The translations under genes were made by a program, and so were the position numbers. Shown piece after piece: positions 38,501 through 53,500 of a stretch of DNA of 64,000 nt (position 1 is the stretch's first letter; the number at the start of each line of letters is the position of its first letter). The stretch lies in assembly GCF_016920785.2 (NCBI RefSeq), contig NW_024609846.1:104770831-104834830 (forward strand). The letters run 5' to 3'. The notes beneath the pieces were generated by a model. That model ran no database searches, was not told where the DNA came from, and was given only the letters and a program-made list of their open reading frames with translations. Source of the DNA: Ixodes scapularis (lineage: Eukaryota; Arthropoda; Arachnida; Ixodida; Ixodidae).

Positions 38501-41500
38501 AACCCGCAAGCTGAGATCTAAATACATTCAACGAGATGGGGCTGATCAGAGTATATCAGTAGAAAAGGGAGTAAAGGAAACAGAGAGGAAGTTGTGGGAA
38601 GAGAGAATGCAGGGGAAATCCGCTTTAACAATATACAGGGCACAAAAATGAGAAATAAAGAAGGAACAGTTGTATGATAATTCATTGGGGAACTCATTAC
38701 TGTTTGAAGCTAGACGGGGGTGCTACGAACGAAAACGTATAGGGCTAAATTCCAGAAAGTAGACACTCTGTGCGACGTTTGCAACCGTGAAAGGGAAACT
38801 ATGGAACATGTAATTTTAAAGGGCACGGGGCTTCGTCCCACCCTCTTGGGGGTTGACTACGGATTTGGAGGGGGTACTGGGATTTGCAGACACGGATGGA
38901 CGAATGGATAGGGAAAGAATTGCGGTAACTAAAAGGAGATTGGAAGATTGGTGGAAAAGATATAGGGAGGGGTAAAAATTAAATACAGATAAAAATAGGC
39001 AACAGAATTACTTTAAACAGGGGGAGGGGGGTTGTGCTATACCAACATTTATACAAATTAAAAAAAGAAAAAAAAGAATGGATGACAAAATGTTAGGCTA
39101 GGTGGCACAAGCTGCTGGCCGCCTGCAGAGCCGTATATGGGGAGAGTTTGGTCAGTCTATGATCTCGCCGCCGTAACACGCTCCTCCCAAGTGAGCCAAT
39201 CGGCGCGCGGCGTAGAGCGAGGGGCATGAGCGCATGCGCGTGAACTCCCGGCTGCTCCCACCTGAGTGGGGAGGGCCGCCATCTTCGATCATTCTCCCGG
39301 CGGAATGCGTGGGATCGGCATCTAAATCTCGATTATTGCCTTTTATATCGCCGGCTCTGGCAAGAAAACGACATTCTGTTATTCCTCGGTGGGTTAAAAA
39401 GCTAATAAATGAAGATTTTTCGGCGTATGGCCACAAACTTTTATTCAGGCGAAAAAGAAGTTGGCCCGTAGCAGACGACGCGTAGCCTCAGCAGAGCCCT
39501 TCTCCGACCAGTCTCCGACAGCGTTGCTAAACAATGGCGGTCGTCTCGTCTCTGCTCCCTTCTTTCTCTCTCGCTCCTTCGGCGCTCTCCTCCCTTTCAT
39601 TTACTTTTCTCCTCTCCGGCGCCTTCGTCGCCACACCCACTGGCCAAACTCTCCCAATATACGGCTCTGGCCACCTGTTACAAAGGGTATAGCCACTACC
39701 ATCCATCCATCCATTTGAAAGAGAAGTTTATTTATATAATTTTTTATGCAGTTCCCCATAAAATGTGCACGAATCAAACCAGTCGGCTTCAAATGTCCTA
39801 CGCATAACCAGACACTGTTGTTATTTTTTTAGTTATAGTTCATCATTTACAGCACCAATTAAAATGCACTTAAAGACTATGATATTTTGCAAGCAGTTGC
39901 TTTAGTTATTTTCGTGCTGACCCAAACTTGGGTTCAATGGCCAATCGTTAATGGCCTATTGCTGTTGACTTATCGTTACTGTCTTACTGTTACTGGCTTA
40001 TCACTATTGGCCTGTTGCTACTGGCCCATTGCTACTGGCCTATTGCTATTGGCCTATTGCTAGTGACATAGCATTAAAAGCCTATCAGTGTTAGCTCATC
40101 ACTAATGGCCTATCACTATTGATCTATCGCTGCAGGCATAATGCTAATGGCTATTGCTGCTGGCCTGACACCAGTGGTATACTATCACTTTTGGCCTACC
40201 GCTACTGGTATATTGTTACCTTGCCCCACAGTTCCAACAGCACTCACCGATGCAGACGCTGTGGCGGCAGACGAATCCGGCCGGGCAGGGCTCGTCGGTG
40301 CTACACTCGGTGGTGACCACCTCGGTGGAGGGCGTCGTGCAGCGTACTTTGGGGTCGCCGATCTTGTCTCGGGGACATGTGCACGTGGCCCGGTGGTCGT
40401 GGGGGCGGCACAGGGCGTTGACCCCGCAGCTGCCCCGCAGGGAGCACGGGTTGCGGCAACTGCCCTCAGCGCACGCCTTGTCGTATGGGCAGTGTTCGTC
40501 CACCCTGCAGCCCACTGGACAACCGAAGACGACAATGTTACAAGGATCGACGTGTTTGCCGACAGGAGAGGGCAAACAAAATATTGGAGTTCAAAAAGGG
40601 AAGAGAAATAAAAACCACGAGGAATGTGCGTCGAAGTAGGAAACAATGTGGTGCAGCCATCGGTCTTTCGGATTTTCTAATCGTTACCTTCCGAAATTCT
40701 TTCCGGTTGGACCAAAACTTCACTTTCTCAATGAGACACAGTTCATCTAAAGGTGTGGGAATTTAGGGAGCCCCCAGCATCTGTTCTATATCTGCCTCAG
40801 CTTTTCGCACATTTATGTATGTGTCGAATTCACTACAGTAATTTGTATGAGGTGCATTCATGTTTGAGCCCACACATTCAGAGAATTACCATTGCAGTTC
40901 AAACAAGGTGCATTCACGTTTTAGCTTATACATCCAGCGAGACTTTTTCCAACAGCACGCGGAAAATAAAGTATAGTGTTCCAGCTTCATGAACACTTGT
41001 GGAACCTGTTGGCTCTTTTAAAGTTGGGGACACCTGCTTGTAGATCTCGCGACATTGCGGAAAAAAGGTTTCCAAGATGTAGTGCAAGGCATGAGGACAT
41101 AAGAAAGAATAAGGGAAGACCACCACAATCGTGGTAAGGCATAGAAGTTTACATAGTAGTTTTGCCTAGCTTCTCTAGTCTTTATTATTTTGAAGCTAAA
41201 AAGGCCCATTTCCTTTCCTCGCCATCAAAAGTTCCTCATTTCAATAACGGCAGAGGAAGCCTACGTACCGATGCAGCGGCTGCTGATGCAGATCTTCTCC
41301 AGTCCACAGTCAGAATCGGTGTGGCATTCCACCGAAACTGTGGAGATTAGAAAGGCTCAATATCAGGAATGTTGAGAGCTGAGCCAAGTGAAACAGCAGC
41401 TGGATGACAAGTTTATCAATAAAGAGAGAGTGGGTGCCTTCTTTGAAGCAAGCCATCATCTCTATGGTCTGGTAAAAAAAACAGGCTAATCACTGAACAA

Positions 41501-44500
41501 GCAAAGTAAGACAGACTGTCTCGCCAAAAAAAAAAGTGAACAGTAGTAATATGAATAAAAAAAAGTCAGGGCTCGACAGTTCGCATTAATACTATCTATG
41601 TATTAGTACTATCTATGTTTTTTGGGAGACTTATAGACCCCTTACAAAGTACACTTGTGCAGCCCAGTATCAAAAACCAAATGAAATGTTGCCTCTGTGT
41701 CACTTGCATATCCTAGCAATGCTATCTGTCATCTTTCAAGAGCGCTTCCATCAGGCAGATACAAAAAATCCGATAAAACACAATGAAATAAGCCAGTCCT
41801 GCCAACCTGATGGCTTTGTAAGCAGAACTTCCAAAAAGGCAGTTTGTGGTGTGCACTTTCCTATAAATCACAGAGCATCCCAAGGACAGTCTTGAAATTT
41901 CGTGCCAAAGCTAGCAATTCCTTGTTGACGCATGAGGAGGGCTAAAGAAGAAACTCCCTCACCTTCTCGGCAGTGAACCTTGGGGTCTCCCTGGAAGTTG
42001 GGAGGGCAGCGGCACTCGGCAGTGTGGCTGATGGCCTGGCAGTGTGCGTTGGCCCCGCAGACGCCTGAGCGGCAGGGGTCCTGGCAGATGCGGTCGTGGC
42101 ACTCCAGGAAGAAGTCGCAGTCGCTGTGTGTGCGGCACCCAGCTGCGTACCAACGTGGCAGGTGAGAAAGTGGCCGGGTAGGCCCATCATGCTTCCAGCG
42201 GGCACAAGCTACTTGAGATGTGCTGCCCTTTCCTAGCTGCCTGCCACAGAGTTGCATTGGAGAATGGGTTTTTGACAGCTTATGCATTTTCTTATTTGTT
42301 AGTAAGAGGAAACTTGCACAACGTTGATTTGGTACCCACAACCCAACAGACAAAAATTTGTGCAAAAGAAAAAGGGTGCTTGGCAATGTTAAGGTGTTTA
42401 GATATAAAAATTTTAAGAAAACTAAACAATGAAAGACGTTAACAATTCTCTGTAATGCAGGATTAGAGCGCAGCTCTTGAGGAGGAGGAGGGGAGGGTAT
42501 GCCCCTCCTCCCCTCCCCATCCCCTCCCCTCCACCTCTCCTGCTCCCCTCCCATTTAGCGGGGAAATTTTTCCGTTAAATTTAGCAGGAAATTTTTTGCA
42601 TGAAATTTAGAAGAAAAATTTTTCCGCTAAAATTAGCGAGAAATTTTTTTCGCTAAATTTAGCAGAAAATTTTTCCCACTAAATTTAGAGAAAAATTTTT
42701 TATCTAAATTTAGCAGGGAAATTTTCCAATAATGCAACGCGCGCGGTTACGCCAACGTTGAAGGAGACGGCAACGCTGCTCAAGCCGAAAACAAACGCCT
42801 AAAAGCTGAAAAAAAAGAATTGAAAATGGCCTTTTTTTTTTCTTTCATTGTTCCATGTTCCAATCCTTCTTTTATAGATTATTTCAGAAATAAAGCTTGC
42901 ATTAAAACAAATTATTAAAAAAAACGGGGCTTAATTTCAGGAAAAATAAAAAATAACATCTAGTGTTTTGAGGTTGCTTGTGGGAAGAGGGACACTGTAA
43001 GACTATTCCTTCAGTATCTCTTTTTCCTTCTGCCATAAAATGCTCCTATCAGGAAACAAAAACCAGAAAAAAGTGTCCGGAAGTTTTAGTGGGTTTCAAT
43101 GCACCTTGGAAAAACAACATTTTCAAACAAGGGTTTTAAATATTGTGGGAGGCTGTTAGAGTCAGTCAACTTAGTGTTCCTGAAAGGCACACCTATAAAT
43201 GGGGTAAGCAAAGAAATATCCTTACCAATACATCTGGTGTTGTCACAAATCTCCCCCCGGTTGCAATCGTTGTCAGAGGCACAGAAGTCGCCCGCTGAAG
43301 CAAAACGTGGTAAAAAGCACGACATGAAGCAACAATCCTCTAGGCTCTTGACTTTTTAAAAGCAAACGTAAAAAGGCAAACCAAACTTACGTGTGCATTG
43401 GCCATGAACACATATGTATCCAGGCAAACACTCTTCGTTCGCAACACAGTCTGGGTCTGAAAGTCGAACGAGTTAAGTACATTCTCAAGAAAGCATACCT
43501 CGCTTTACAACAAAATAAACCTCACCATGTGCGCTCAGTGAGTTTGCATGCATTTAGTATCCTTCGTTTACCCCTCTGTAATTTTAATCGTCCAAAACCC
43601 TCCCCTCCTTCCTGGTAGGTGGTATCCCCCATCACTTCGGTCGTTCGAAAAGGGATCCCCGAAACATGTAATTAGAACCACTTGTATAGACAAACAAAAT
43701 GCGTACAAACTGTGGAACACTGAACGGCTTCGAGCAACCGGATTGAGGGCGTGTCTGCGTCTGCCACTCACTCTTCTTGCACTCAAACTGCGGGTTCCCG
43801 TTGAAGCCGGCGGGGCAGAAGCAGTGCGGGCGGTGGTGCTCTGGCGTGCAGTCGGCGTGAACCCCACAGGCACCGCGGATGGTGCACGGGTTCTTGCACT
43901 GGCCCTGGTAACAACCCTGGTTGATGGGGCAGTTCTGGTCTCCACGACAACCATCTAAAGGAAACACGATAGGAGGAGACATCAAAAACAATAATCTAAG
44001 CTCGTGAGCACTGTCAACAATGAGCGAAGGCGTGGCTACGATTAAAAGTCAATCCCAGGTAATGGGACTGTAGCTAAAACTATGTTTAGTACCGGTATAA
44101 TTCTCAGAACTCTGTATTAGTATAGTTAGGTAAAACACACCCATTAATAACCAGTTACAGATACCCATCATACTTTGAAGTTTTGTTTAATTGAAGTAGC
44201 AATAATAATGGCTCTGACAAACAAAACAAAAAACAAGCCACGCTTACCAAAGCAACGGTTTGTTTCGCAGACTTTGCCGAGGGAACATTGATCGTCAGTT
44301 GTGCACTCCACTTTAGCTGTGGAGAAAACAGAAAAACATGAAAGGGTCATCGTGCCAAGAGTGAGGTATCAGACACATGAACTGTGTACAAATGATGCTC
44401 AAAAAGTAGAAAATGACAATTAAATGTTTCTTCCTTACTTATGCAGCGTCCATTGTCACATGACCTTTCAGAACCGCAGTCAAGTTCCCTGCTGCAGATA

Positions 44501-47500
44501 TCAGGATCTGTAAGCAATATTTGAGGCAAGAGAAAATAGCTTGTGAAGCTAGTATATAGAAGAGAAGGTGCCAATGGGCATTAGGAGTATAACCGAAAAG
44601 ACAGCATACCTAGGTTAGCTAGGCTTTCTTACCTTAAAACATTTATCCAAACCTTTTACAATAGTGTATGGTGCACAAGCACATACAGAGTACTAAAAGC
44701 ATGCTGTGCAGGTTTGGTCATATTGCTGAATGGTGATTATAAAATAATGAAAGAAACCCCATCAATGTTGCAATAACAGTTAATCCAAGAGTGTCCACTG
44801 TGGCAGATGAATATAGATGACCCCACAGGATTGCCTCTCCCAGCACCCAATAAAAGGGGGCTCTCGTTCACAGAGACCAGGTGGAGCAAGGGTCACTCAC
44901 CCCTGAGGCACTCGGAGTAAGGGTCACCCAATGTCTGTGGTGGACACGTGCAGGTCAGCCGGTGGTCGAGCGTTTTGCAGTCGGCGTTCAGGCCGCAGGC
45001 CCCAACAAACTGACAAGGGTTCTGGCACTGACGACTGATGCACGACTTGTCGTCTGGGCAGCTGGCGTCCGAGCGACATCCCTCTGCAATCACAATTATG
45101 AGCAAGACAAGTCAAACACCTACGGTACACGAACAAATGTATGCCAAGTAATAAAAAGCACTACAGCTACTGTAATGAGTTAGGAGTTAGGGAATATTTG
45201 ATCCAGACACCCTTTGTTGATCACTGGCTCACTGCGTTCTATGGTGCTTCTAAATGCAACTCCAATAGCAAGCCTTCCGACTGCCACCCCTCCGTTTTAT
45301 GCTCCAATCGTCAGGCTGCCAATTTTTGCTGCACACCTTAGTAAGCATGACCTTTCAATTTCTCCACTTTATAATTTTGTCATTGAATTGCACCACCTTA
45401 TCTGGAGTACCAAATCATTATTTCACACATACGATACAAGCCGTGTGATAATGTAAAGCCCAATGCCCTAACTCTGGATAGTGGCCTAGAATATAGTCTC
45501 GAATGTCCACATAAAATGTCTACGATTTTTTTCCTCTCAAAAATGAAACCAGGCTGCATGAGAATTGTAGAGAACTGTTCTGGCAAACAACTCCAGAAAG
45601 TGGAGCTTTACACGCAACTTTCACGCTCTGTTAACGGAAGGACTTTCCCTTTCACTAGACTGCGTGCTAGGTCTTCCACTGTTTGCCAACAAGTAGGTAG
45701 TACCGATCACGCACCTATGCACCGGTAGTTCTGGCAGATCTTTCCCACCCCGCAGTCCGAGTCTATGACGCACTCCACCTTGGAGCACTCCACGTGGGGG
45801 TCTCCCGTGTAGCCGGAGCGGCACGAGCAGTAGGCGCGGTGGTTCACCGGCTGGCACTGGGCGTTGGGTCCGCAGGCGGTCGGGCTGGCACACGGGTCTG
45901 AAACAGGTTCCCGGGCTAAGAGACAGGTGCGCGAGAAGGAATGACAGATCGTGCGGAGCTTTTACGAGCGAGACAGCATATTAAAGTGAAAACCTTTTCG
46001 CCCTGCAGTGGGAACCATAGGTCCCATTGCAGCCTGACAACTTAACTAAGCGCCTCAGTCAAAAGCAAAAATTATTTTATGAGCCTCAGTGTTTCTAAAA
46101 TAAAAGAGATTACAAAATTGAAGCGCTATTTAGCAGCATTTATTTTCTTCTCTAATGGCCCTCACAATGTGCACTCCTATTCCCTTAGTACTTGCACTGT
46201 CATCGAAAGAGGGTGCTGCCATTTACCGTGTTAAAGAGTAAAGTACTAAGTTGTGACAAATAAATAATCCTCAATAAGGGTTTATGCCTTATTCGAAGAA
46301 TTTTTCGGAAAATCTGTAAAGAATTTGTAAAAGAAAATTAAAAATAGTATATGTAAGACAAAGACTGATTCATGTGCAAAAACTTCAAGCTGATGCAGCT
46401 GGCTTAAAAAAAAAAAAAAAGAAAAGGAATTCAATGCAAGCATAATATGAGTGCACAGAGTTCAAAACAAAAAACCCAACTCATCTTTAAAGACACACAA
46501 CCGAATGACATCAAACAACGTATGTGCCAGACACAAAGAGAGCTCGGCTACTTACTGATACACTGACGGTTGATGCAGGTGTCAGTAGAGGGACAGTCAA
46601 GGTCTGACCGGCAACCCGCTGCATTGGGAAAGTAAGTTCTCCATAAGCCACATTCACAGCACAGAGAGTCCATGTGAAAAAGAAATTTAACAATGCTTAC
46701 GCAGACACAGTCCTCTCTCGCAGATGTGATTTCTTGGGCAGAGAGCATCCGTGGTACAAATCACTGTGAAGTACAAATGAAATGAAATTAATTTCAATTC
46801 CCACCACCTTTCACAGAATAAAAGTTAAAAAAAACGAGGCACTCACAGCTACACCTCTCCTCGACGCACCGCTCGTTGTTGTAGCATTCATTGTCACTAC
46901 TACATGCAACTAAAATAAAAAGATACAGAACGATTTTAGGAGTTTAGCTTGAAGTACAATAAAGGTGCAAACTTCTCCAAATTTATACCGATAGACGCAC
47001 CTCTGCAAATGGTGGCTTCGCAGTGGCCTCCGAGGCCACACTCGTCATTTGCATGGCAATCCTTTGATTCTGAAAACCACAAATTCAATAAACATTAAAC
47101 ATTACTTTGCTAAATACATAGGATATAAAATCTTTACCTGATTATTGAGACCTTTCAGTCTGATATATCATAAAAAGCAGCAGACAAAACTCAGCATAAA
47201 GTAATGCCAAAGCTAAAATATTGAAAAAGGTAGAACCAGTTCAATTTGGATGCATACTGAATGCCAATACCCTAGCAATGTTAGTGTCAGCATTTGATTG
47301 CCCTAACTCCTGCAAGTTATCAAAACCATTTTCTTTTTGGCTCATAATGCATCACAAGCATTATACAGTACACTTGCGATAATTCAAACTCGAATATTTC
47401 ATACTGCTGATTAATTCAAACAAATTTCGAAATTTTGTTTGTCCTGCTATGTTTTTAATGTATTCATAAGCTGCTTAATTTGAACGGCACTTTCGTGTAA

Positions 47501-50500
47501 TTCACACTTTTTGTTCTGGTGGCCCCATTTAAGTGCGCTTCTCACGGATCACAGGTGCTTGGTGGGAAGCGCACTCAACTATGCTCAAGCAGGGTAAACA
47601 TGAGCTATGAAAACGGGCACCACGCAGAAAATTCCAAGGCAACTTGCGCGGACACTGTGAAGCGGCAGCATGGCTTAGGTCCATGTCACAGCGTTCACGC
47701 AAGTTATTATAAAAACTGCCGCGTGGTGCCTGTTTTCATTGCTCATGTGTCCCCTTCTTAATAGTCCACATTAGACAACTTGGCCTGATGAACTAACTTA
47801 ATTTTGTTTTAAGTTGTCACATGCTGCCGTAAGCAGTCCACAATAAACAACATTTTTTATAGATAAATAAACTTACGTCATAAATTTAACAAATGTTTTA
47901 TGTGTGGCATACCTGCTTACGATCAGTAGGCCTATGTAGAGAAAATCATCAAATATCTGCTTTGTATCTGTAGCCATTCATAAGGCAAATCATTTTATCC
48001 TGCATCATATTTAGATGAATTTATTACCAAATTTGCGGCTTCCTGGAGTTTGAATTAATGTGAGTCTACTTTATTACCTTTAATATAATAAATTTTTAAT
48101 AGGCATTTTTATGGACCAGGTTGTCACATATGATACCTCACAAATCACCTTGTAATGCTGAATCCTTTAGTGGAGTCCTATAAAATTGGGTATTATTTAC
48201 CCTGCAATTATTGTTTAATGTGAGCAAACAGTTAAAATTGGACCCTTCTAGACCATGTTCCAGCTAAACTAGTAACATGCACCAAAGTAAACTTTTGAAG
48301 GAACAAGTGCAGAAAACCTCCTCCCACCTCTAACACATTCCAAGTGTGCATCTCCAATGAGTCCTGGAGGACACGTGCAAATTTCCCTGTGGTTGCGCAC
48401 TGAACAGATGGCATTGGTTCCACAGGCAGTGGGGCTCGCACAGGGGTCTGCGATGACAAAAAGTGTGCATCTGAGATTAGCTGCACTTGAATACCAACAC
48501 AGAAAATAAAAATCAAATGAAAGACAGGAGAGCAACCTACCGAGGCAATGGTTCTTGATGCATGATTGGTCGGCCGGACAGTCCGTGTCGGCACGGCAGC
48601 CAACTGGATCATAAATTGAGAGAGTGCTTAACTCGTAAATTCTGTTCCAACCCAGGCTTCAAGCACAGAACCCATACAGTAGTACTTGACAAGTTAGTAG
48701 ATGGGTGTTACTATAGTTGCATTTCAGCACTTATGCAGTAACGGGAGTTTGCTGCAGATACTTGTCCAGATGGAAGCTCGAATGACTCAAGTTAAAGGGT
48801 CAAAAACAAGTCGTCCGCATGCCGGTTCAAGCAGCTCACCCTTGCAGAAGTTGTGCTCGCAGATCTCCCAGTCGAAGCATTCACGGTCCCTGTGGCACTG
48901 CACGTGGCACCTGCTCTCCACGCAGCGCTCATTCAGCGCACAGTCTTGGTTGCTGCTGCAGCTCACTACAGAGAGGCACACAACGTCGGTGCTCAGACAC
49001 CATTGGCAACGCGATACCGGCTCTCAGCCGGGGCTACCAAACCTGGAGCGAGTCTCCGACCAGCGTGTCTAATGCGCCCCCAAAAGTGGTCGCTCAATTT
49101 CCCCCCGCCGACGTCGTATAAGTGTCGCTCTGGCACGGCAGCCGAGGCGGGCGCGACAGACGCCTGTTCTATCATGGGTCGCTCTGCGGCCAGACGGTCA
49201 ACGAACACCTATACAGACGCGAGACGGGACACTGCAACGACGAAGACCGTCGCACCTTCTTGCATTTTTCGCCGGAATTTCTGCGACCGAACGCCAGGTT
49301 CGCGACATCCGACGGCTATGACGCGCCGGTTTTTGCGACGCAATCTGTTGTCACTTCGGAATACTTTCGACGCACGGGTGGGATAGTACGGAAAGCACAC
49401 CGATCGAAGACCCGTTCCAGGCAGCGTAGCCAGGGCAAAGGAGAGAGATGGGGTACCTCTGCAGTAGCCCAGGTAGCAGATGTGTCCGGGGATGCACTCG
49501 TTGTTCTGGGTGCAGCGTACGGGCTTGCGAACGCACGCGACGTTGGCGTGAGGGCGTCCCACGAAGGTCGCCGGGCAGGAACACACCACGCGATGGTTCA
49601 CCACCTTGCACTCGGCATTTGGACCACAGGTGGCGCTACCTTCGCAGGGATCTGTTTGCGAGGAGTGCGATGCGGGACTGAGCTGGTAAAACATTGTGGG
49701 AGGATAAAAATAGCATCCAATATTTTTTTCTCCCCCTTTCATACAACTATGCTCGAAGCAATAAAGCCAATCCAGATGTTCGGGTTCTAATCATAGGTGG
49801 TCACGGAGCAGCTCGGAGAGTTTGTGGAATTTGGTCTCCACTAAGTTTTAAAGCAAGTCAGATGTCCCATGGTGTCAATGTGTTGAGTGTAGCTGTAATA
49901 AAAATTAGTTGCGAATCTCTTAACTGATGCACAAACGAGTGTCTACTGCATGAGCATACGTATACTTCAACTGTTAATTACTGCAATAAAATCTTTAGCA
50001 GCTTCCAGTTTTGCTCAATTTTAGACAGTTCTTTCTTATTCTATGGACTTTTAGAGAAGTTCATTATATCCCTGCTATACAAGAAGACCCCTTCCCCAAT
50101 TTCATCGACAAATTTTTTGAAGAAAAAGAAAGATAGGTAAATAAAGAAGGTGCCTTAAATGAAACACAGTATGCCGCTTGGTATGAAGTCGAGATGTACA
50201 GCAAATTCTGCTTCTCCATCCTTAAAGAGGAGTACATTAGGAATTCCCACCTCTGCACTGATTGCTGACGCAGGCAAGATGGTCCAAGCACTGTTCATTG
50301 GTCCGGCATCCAACTGAAAAACGCATTAGCCGTCAGAGGTCCAGCTCTTGAAAACAAAAAGGTTTTCTTTTCTAGAACTCAATGAAAATCCGAGAACAAC
50401 TCCTTACCTTGACATTTATTTGAGATGCATACCTCTCCATCATGACACTCATTATCCGTTCGACAGAGCGCTGGAGAGAGAATACAAAGGCATTTTTTGT

Positions 50501-53500
50501 CTTAATGTTTGAACTCCTGAGCAAGCAAGGCATAGAAGGTAAACAGCTGAAAACAGCCCTTACCATAGCAGTTCTGGTTGAAGCAACGCTCTCCATATGC
50601 GCAGTCACCGTCGGTAGAACACTCCACTAAATTGCAAAAACAAAACTTAGACTTGAAGCCCTACTACAAGATTAGGTCAAAAGCAAGGGCGACTTCAAGT
50701 GAGTGAATTGACAAACGGTAGAAAGAGCTACCATAATTCACAAGGAGCCTTACCTCTGCATCTTGTCTCAATGCAGGCATAGTTGTAGCCTCCACAATCT
50801 GATGTAGTTCGGCACGACGATGTAACTGCAAAAAAAAACACTTCCAGTTTAACTGAAATGCTTTTAGAAATAAAAACTGTTTTCGCTTTGTCAAAAACAA
50901 AAACAAAATTTCTAGTTTTAATAATTATATATTGTATTTAGCCATTATACACAACTACCTTTGCTTATGAAACAAGAATTTTCAGTGATGACATGGTTTT
51001 TCAGTTTGAAGCTCTATTAACTATGCTGGTTACATTTATTTATTTATTCAGTTTATTTTGCGATGCATAAGGGTTATTACTGCAGGAGAGAGATACAAGT
51101 ACTGTACATTTCTTTTTTTGCATAAATTAAATTCTGCACATGCACACAATCAGACTCCACTACCAGGAAAAGATAAATACTAGTATGATATTCCATAGCA
51201 TGAGAAAACATGCATTAACCACAATTACGATGCTGTTCATCACAAAAATGTCTTACCCCTTTGGCAGGAGGTGTGTGGATTTCCGGAGAACCCGTGGGGG
51301 CAAAGACATTCAGTCCTGTGACTGATCACCTGACACTCTGCATTAGTACCACATGCTGTGGGACTGTCGCAGGGATCTGGAAAGAAGGAAATGAAAGGTG
51401 TTACCAGAATTGACAATCCAACAACGAAAATTGCTTACGCACGTTAATTCCTAAAAAAAAAACGTTCAGCCTTTCCACTCTCGTGAAGAAGGAAGACCAG
51501 CGGAGCTGTACTCGATACACTGTGTGCTTCTTCTTCGTCGTTGTTTGTTTCTCGCATCGTTTCCTACGATGAATTCCCACCAATGCGCTTAAGTATCCAT
51601 TCTTCTATTATAGCTGGAGCCTGGAAAGGTTGGCGCCATCTACGAGCGACGGCAGAAACCACACTGGTTGTGTGCTTGCCGCCGTCGCTTATAGATGGCG
51701 GTAGCTGTCCAGGTAGGTTTGTGTCGATATACCAGACACGATCCTGGGGAACCTAGCCCTTAACAGCTCCGCTGTAAAAATCTTGTGTTTGTATCAATCA
51801 ACATTAAAATCTACAAAACATCCCTACTAGTACTATATGTTTAAAAAAAAAAAAAGTCAACAAAGAGGGTTGAAACTTAAAGGAGAAGCTGCTCAAGTTA
51901 GCTAAAAATTCACAAAGGCTGATTAAATCGTTGTTGCCTAAAAGTAATAACTCATACTTACCAACCAAAAGAATGCTTGCATAAATATTAAAGAAAGCTG
52001 CATTTAGTTAATCAATAGTTGCTACAAATATACACACGAGAAAAATGGGGAATCATGCTCACTTTTGCAGCTGTTCAGGACACAAGCTTCATTATAACGG
52101 CAGTCTTCGTCTTTACGGCAGCCGACTGAAAATGTGCAACAACTTTTAGTAGAGATACATGAAAATGACAAATCTATGAAGACCCAAAATATGGAGGATA
52201 AATTTCTAAAAAATTGCAGAAGAAGCGAATGTACCGATGCAATTCCTGTCCAAGCAGATCTCTTTTTCGAGGCAGTCTTTGTCCTGCAAGCAGCCTTGGA
52301 TGCAGTGGCCTTCCACGCAGAGCTCACGAGCAGCACACTCGTCTCGCGTGGCACAGGGAGCTGGGAAAACACAAACAAGCAAAGTATAAACAAGCCATCT
52401 CTACAACCGACAAATGACATTAGAACAATCAGAAATATGCCCACAAGCACATAAACTGGTAACCAAGTTACGCAATCACTCTTGCAAAAAAAGCCATCTC
52501 CAGAGCAATCAGCGAGCACTTATAACATGCACTGCATCGCAAAGGGTGTTAGTCCCAGGAGCAAAGGATGTGCAACAAACTTAAGAGAGACTATAAAAGG
52601 AGATGTGTCACATTAGAAAACTCAAGGCAAATACTGCTTGTCAATGAACAATAATTTACAACCAAAAGAAGAAGCCATCAAAAGGATGTGCAACAAACTT
52701 AAGAGAGACTATAAAAGGAGATGTCTCGCAATAAAAAAATCAATGCAAATTTTGCGTGTCAATGAACAATAATTTACAACAAAAAGAAGAAACCATCATT
52801 CGACCGGTTAGACAATTAGCAATGCTGGGCTAAACTTTAAAAAAAGCCAGGCATTTGATGTATTTCTACACAAAATAGCAATACATACAATACATAGATA
52901 AAGAATTTTACAAGTAGTAGTAAAAACACTTAAAGGGCAACTCCGCTTCATCAGCGGGCGAATTGAGGTGCAACCAACAGCGCAGTCAAGGCTACGGCAT
53001 GGGCGGAGCCAACATTGAGCTAAACGTCATCATCATGGCCCCCTTTTGCTTGTTTTTACTTCTCCGATCGAGCGTAGCGCATGACGTCAGCAACGTTGCC
53101 TCTCGGCGCTCAGCGGTGTCCACGTGATTGGCGTACGCGCCTGCGCAGCGCGCTTCTTGGGAGCAGACCAACCGCCGCCGTGGTCCCGCCGTTATCGCCG
53201 TCTTCCGCGTCACAACCACCGTCGTCGTCTCACCGTTTGTGATTATTGCCTCTCGGAGTTTCATCCCAACTATGGACGCCACGTGCGCAGAGTCGCAGAC
53301 TTATGCCGCAGTTGTGCAGACGTCGTCGAATGCTGTAGACACCAAAACGTGGCGAAGAGTGCGGTGCAGACGACACTCGCGCCTGCCGCACGCCCGCCGC
53401 CCCTATCCCGCCCGTCGTTGGGCCGAGGATCACGTGACATCTCGTACCACGTGATGGCCATGTACTTGGCGGCCCGAGGCCAATGTTGCCGGACAGAGCC

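Noticed and set aside
39935..40217. CRISPR-like array
   Set aside because: Units of about 15 bp are contiguous and variable without spacers, in a eukaryotic intron; an ordinary minisatellite.
40141..40611. 156-codon plus-strand open frame
   Set aside because: Antisense of e29 plus minisatellite; no cysteine pattern or domain.
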